This document shows, one piece after another, positions 5,949 to 6,374 of a stretch of DNA of 6,374 bases; position 1 is the stretch's first letter; each line of letters starts with the position of its first letter. The DNA comes from an uncultured Flavobacterium sp. (GTDB lineage Bacteria; Bacteroidota; Bacteroidia; Flavobacteriales; Flavobacteriaceae). Position numbers and translations under genes: made by a program. The notes under the pieces were generated by a model. It had not been told where the DNA came from. It saw nothing but the letters and a program-made list of their open reading frames with translations, and ran no database searches. The stretch covers positions 1-6,374 of the forward strand of contig CAMLKV010000133.1 of the NCBI GenBank assembly GCA_946480635.1, written 5' to 3'.

Positions 5949-6374
5949 ATGAATGAAAATGTTACACGTTCATTATCAGGATTAGTTTATATTTTTATTC
6001 TGGTATCTGCAACGCTTTTTTCCAGAGAGACTTTTTTGGCTCTTTTTGGAATTTTTTTATTGCAAACAGTTAGAGAGTTTTCGTCTTTAATTAATTTGTC
6101 AAAAATACCTGCTATTATAGTTTCGGGATTATTGTACTTACAATTCGCTTTATTCAGAGAGACTACTTCATTATTAGATTTCGGTTTAATTGTAGCCTCA
6201 ATGTTTGTATCTATTCAATTAATTTTTTGGCTTTTTTCAAATAAATTTGAACATCAAGATTTACAATCAAAATGGGTTAGATTAATTGGATATATTACTC
6301 TGCCGTTTATCCTTATAGCTAAAATCCCTTATGTACAAAATCAATTTACACCTTCAATTATAATTGCTATCTTT
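5949..6374 (+). CDS. cdsA: Phosphatidate cytidylyltransferase, N-terminal part (3' end outside window)
   Basis: CdsA makes CDP-diacylglycerol from phosphatidic acid and CTP, the precursor of bacterial phospholipids, in the inner membrane. The frame from ATG 5949 runs open to the window edge, giving 142 residues. It starts MNENVTRSLSGLVYIFILVS and has several hydrophobic helices: about 8-25, 28-41, 52-68, 75-97 and 112-125, with another beginning near 135. The basic TRSLSGLVY start and the multi-helix layout fit CdsA of Bacteroidota. The conserved C-terminal CDP-alcohol signature with the catalytic acids lies beyond the window, so the call rests on the N-terminus, topology and gene order after ftsH and LUD. 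An AGAGGA (5935-5940) lies 8 bases before the ATG, inside the LUD gene. This could serve as a Shine-Dalgarno sequence, although such sequences matter little in this phylum. The one-base gap from the LUD stop suggests translational coupling. Confidence 0.85.
   Translation, partial: MNENVTRSLSGLVYIFILVSATLFSRETFLALFGIFLLQTVREFSSLINLSKIPAIIVSGLLYLQFALFRETTSLLDFGLIVASMFVSIQLIFWLFSNKFEHQDLQSKWVRLIGYITLPFILIAKIPYVQNQFTPSIIIAIF

Noticed and set aside
1..6374. Mobile element, CRISPR, prophage, toxin-antitoxin or defence island
   Set aside because: All open frames of substance are housekeeping genes in a familiar order. I saw no direct repeats with spacers, terminal inverted repeats, transposase, integrase or nuclease motifs, and base composition looks even across the window.

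Overview
The window looks like an AT-rich chromosomal core segment from a member of the Bacteroidota, most likely Flavobacterium or a close relative in the Flavobacteriaceae. The evidence is the style of the proteins (Bacteroidota-type FtsH, an HTH-less biotin ligase, a stand-alone LUD protein), matches to the Bacteroidota -7 promoter element TAnnTTTG upstream of three genes, weak or absent Shine-Dalgarno sequences, and the recognisable gene order pyrE / SRPBCC / biotin ligase / rsfS / ftsH / LUD / cdsA. The genus is inferred from recalled family resemblance, not from a search.

Layout: (1) positions 1-347 hold the C-terminal end of a plus-strand gene, probably an M14-family zinc carboxypeptidase. 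It converges on a minus-strand NUDIX hydrolase (356-961), and the two share a bidirectional terminator that overlaps the NUDIX stop codon. (2) The NUDIX gene diverges from pyrE (969-1616) across only 7 bases, so each promoter must lie inside the neighbouring gene. pyrE is followed by a small SRPBCC-fold gene (1657-2049). (3) That pair converges on a minus-strand biotin-protein ligase (2098-2829), with a second shared terminator. (4) After a 98-base divergent intergenic region comes rsfS (2928-3299), closely followed by ftsH (3310-5232), which ends in a strong hairpin terminator. (5) A new promoter abutting that terminator leads to a LUD-domain gene (5342-5947) and, one base later, cdsA (5949 to the window edge, incomplete).

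The genes are housekeeping functions: pyrimidine synthesis (pyrE), biotin attachment to carboxylases (birA-type ligase), ribosome silencing (rsfS), membrane protein quality control (ftsH) and phospholipid precursor synthesis (cdsA). The NUDIX, SRPBCC and LUD proteins are recognisable by family but have no assignable substrate.

I found no mobile element, CRISPR array, phage gene, toxin-antitoxin pair, RNA gene or defence system, and no convincing sign of an undescribed system. The points worth a second look are mostly about gene organisation: a possibly leaderless pyrE transcript, terminators merged with stop codons and with a promoter, a non-canonical biotin-ligase signature, and two conserved-looking genes of unknown role.
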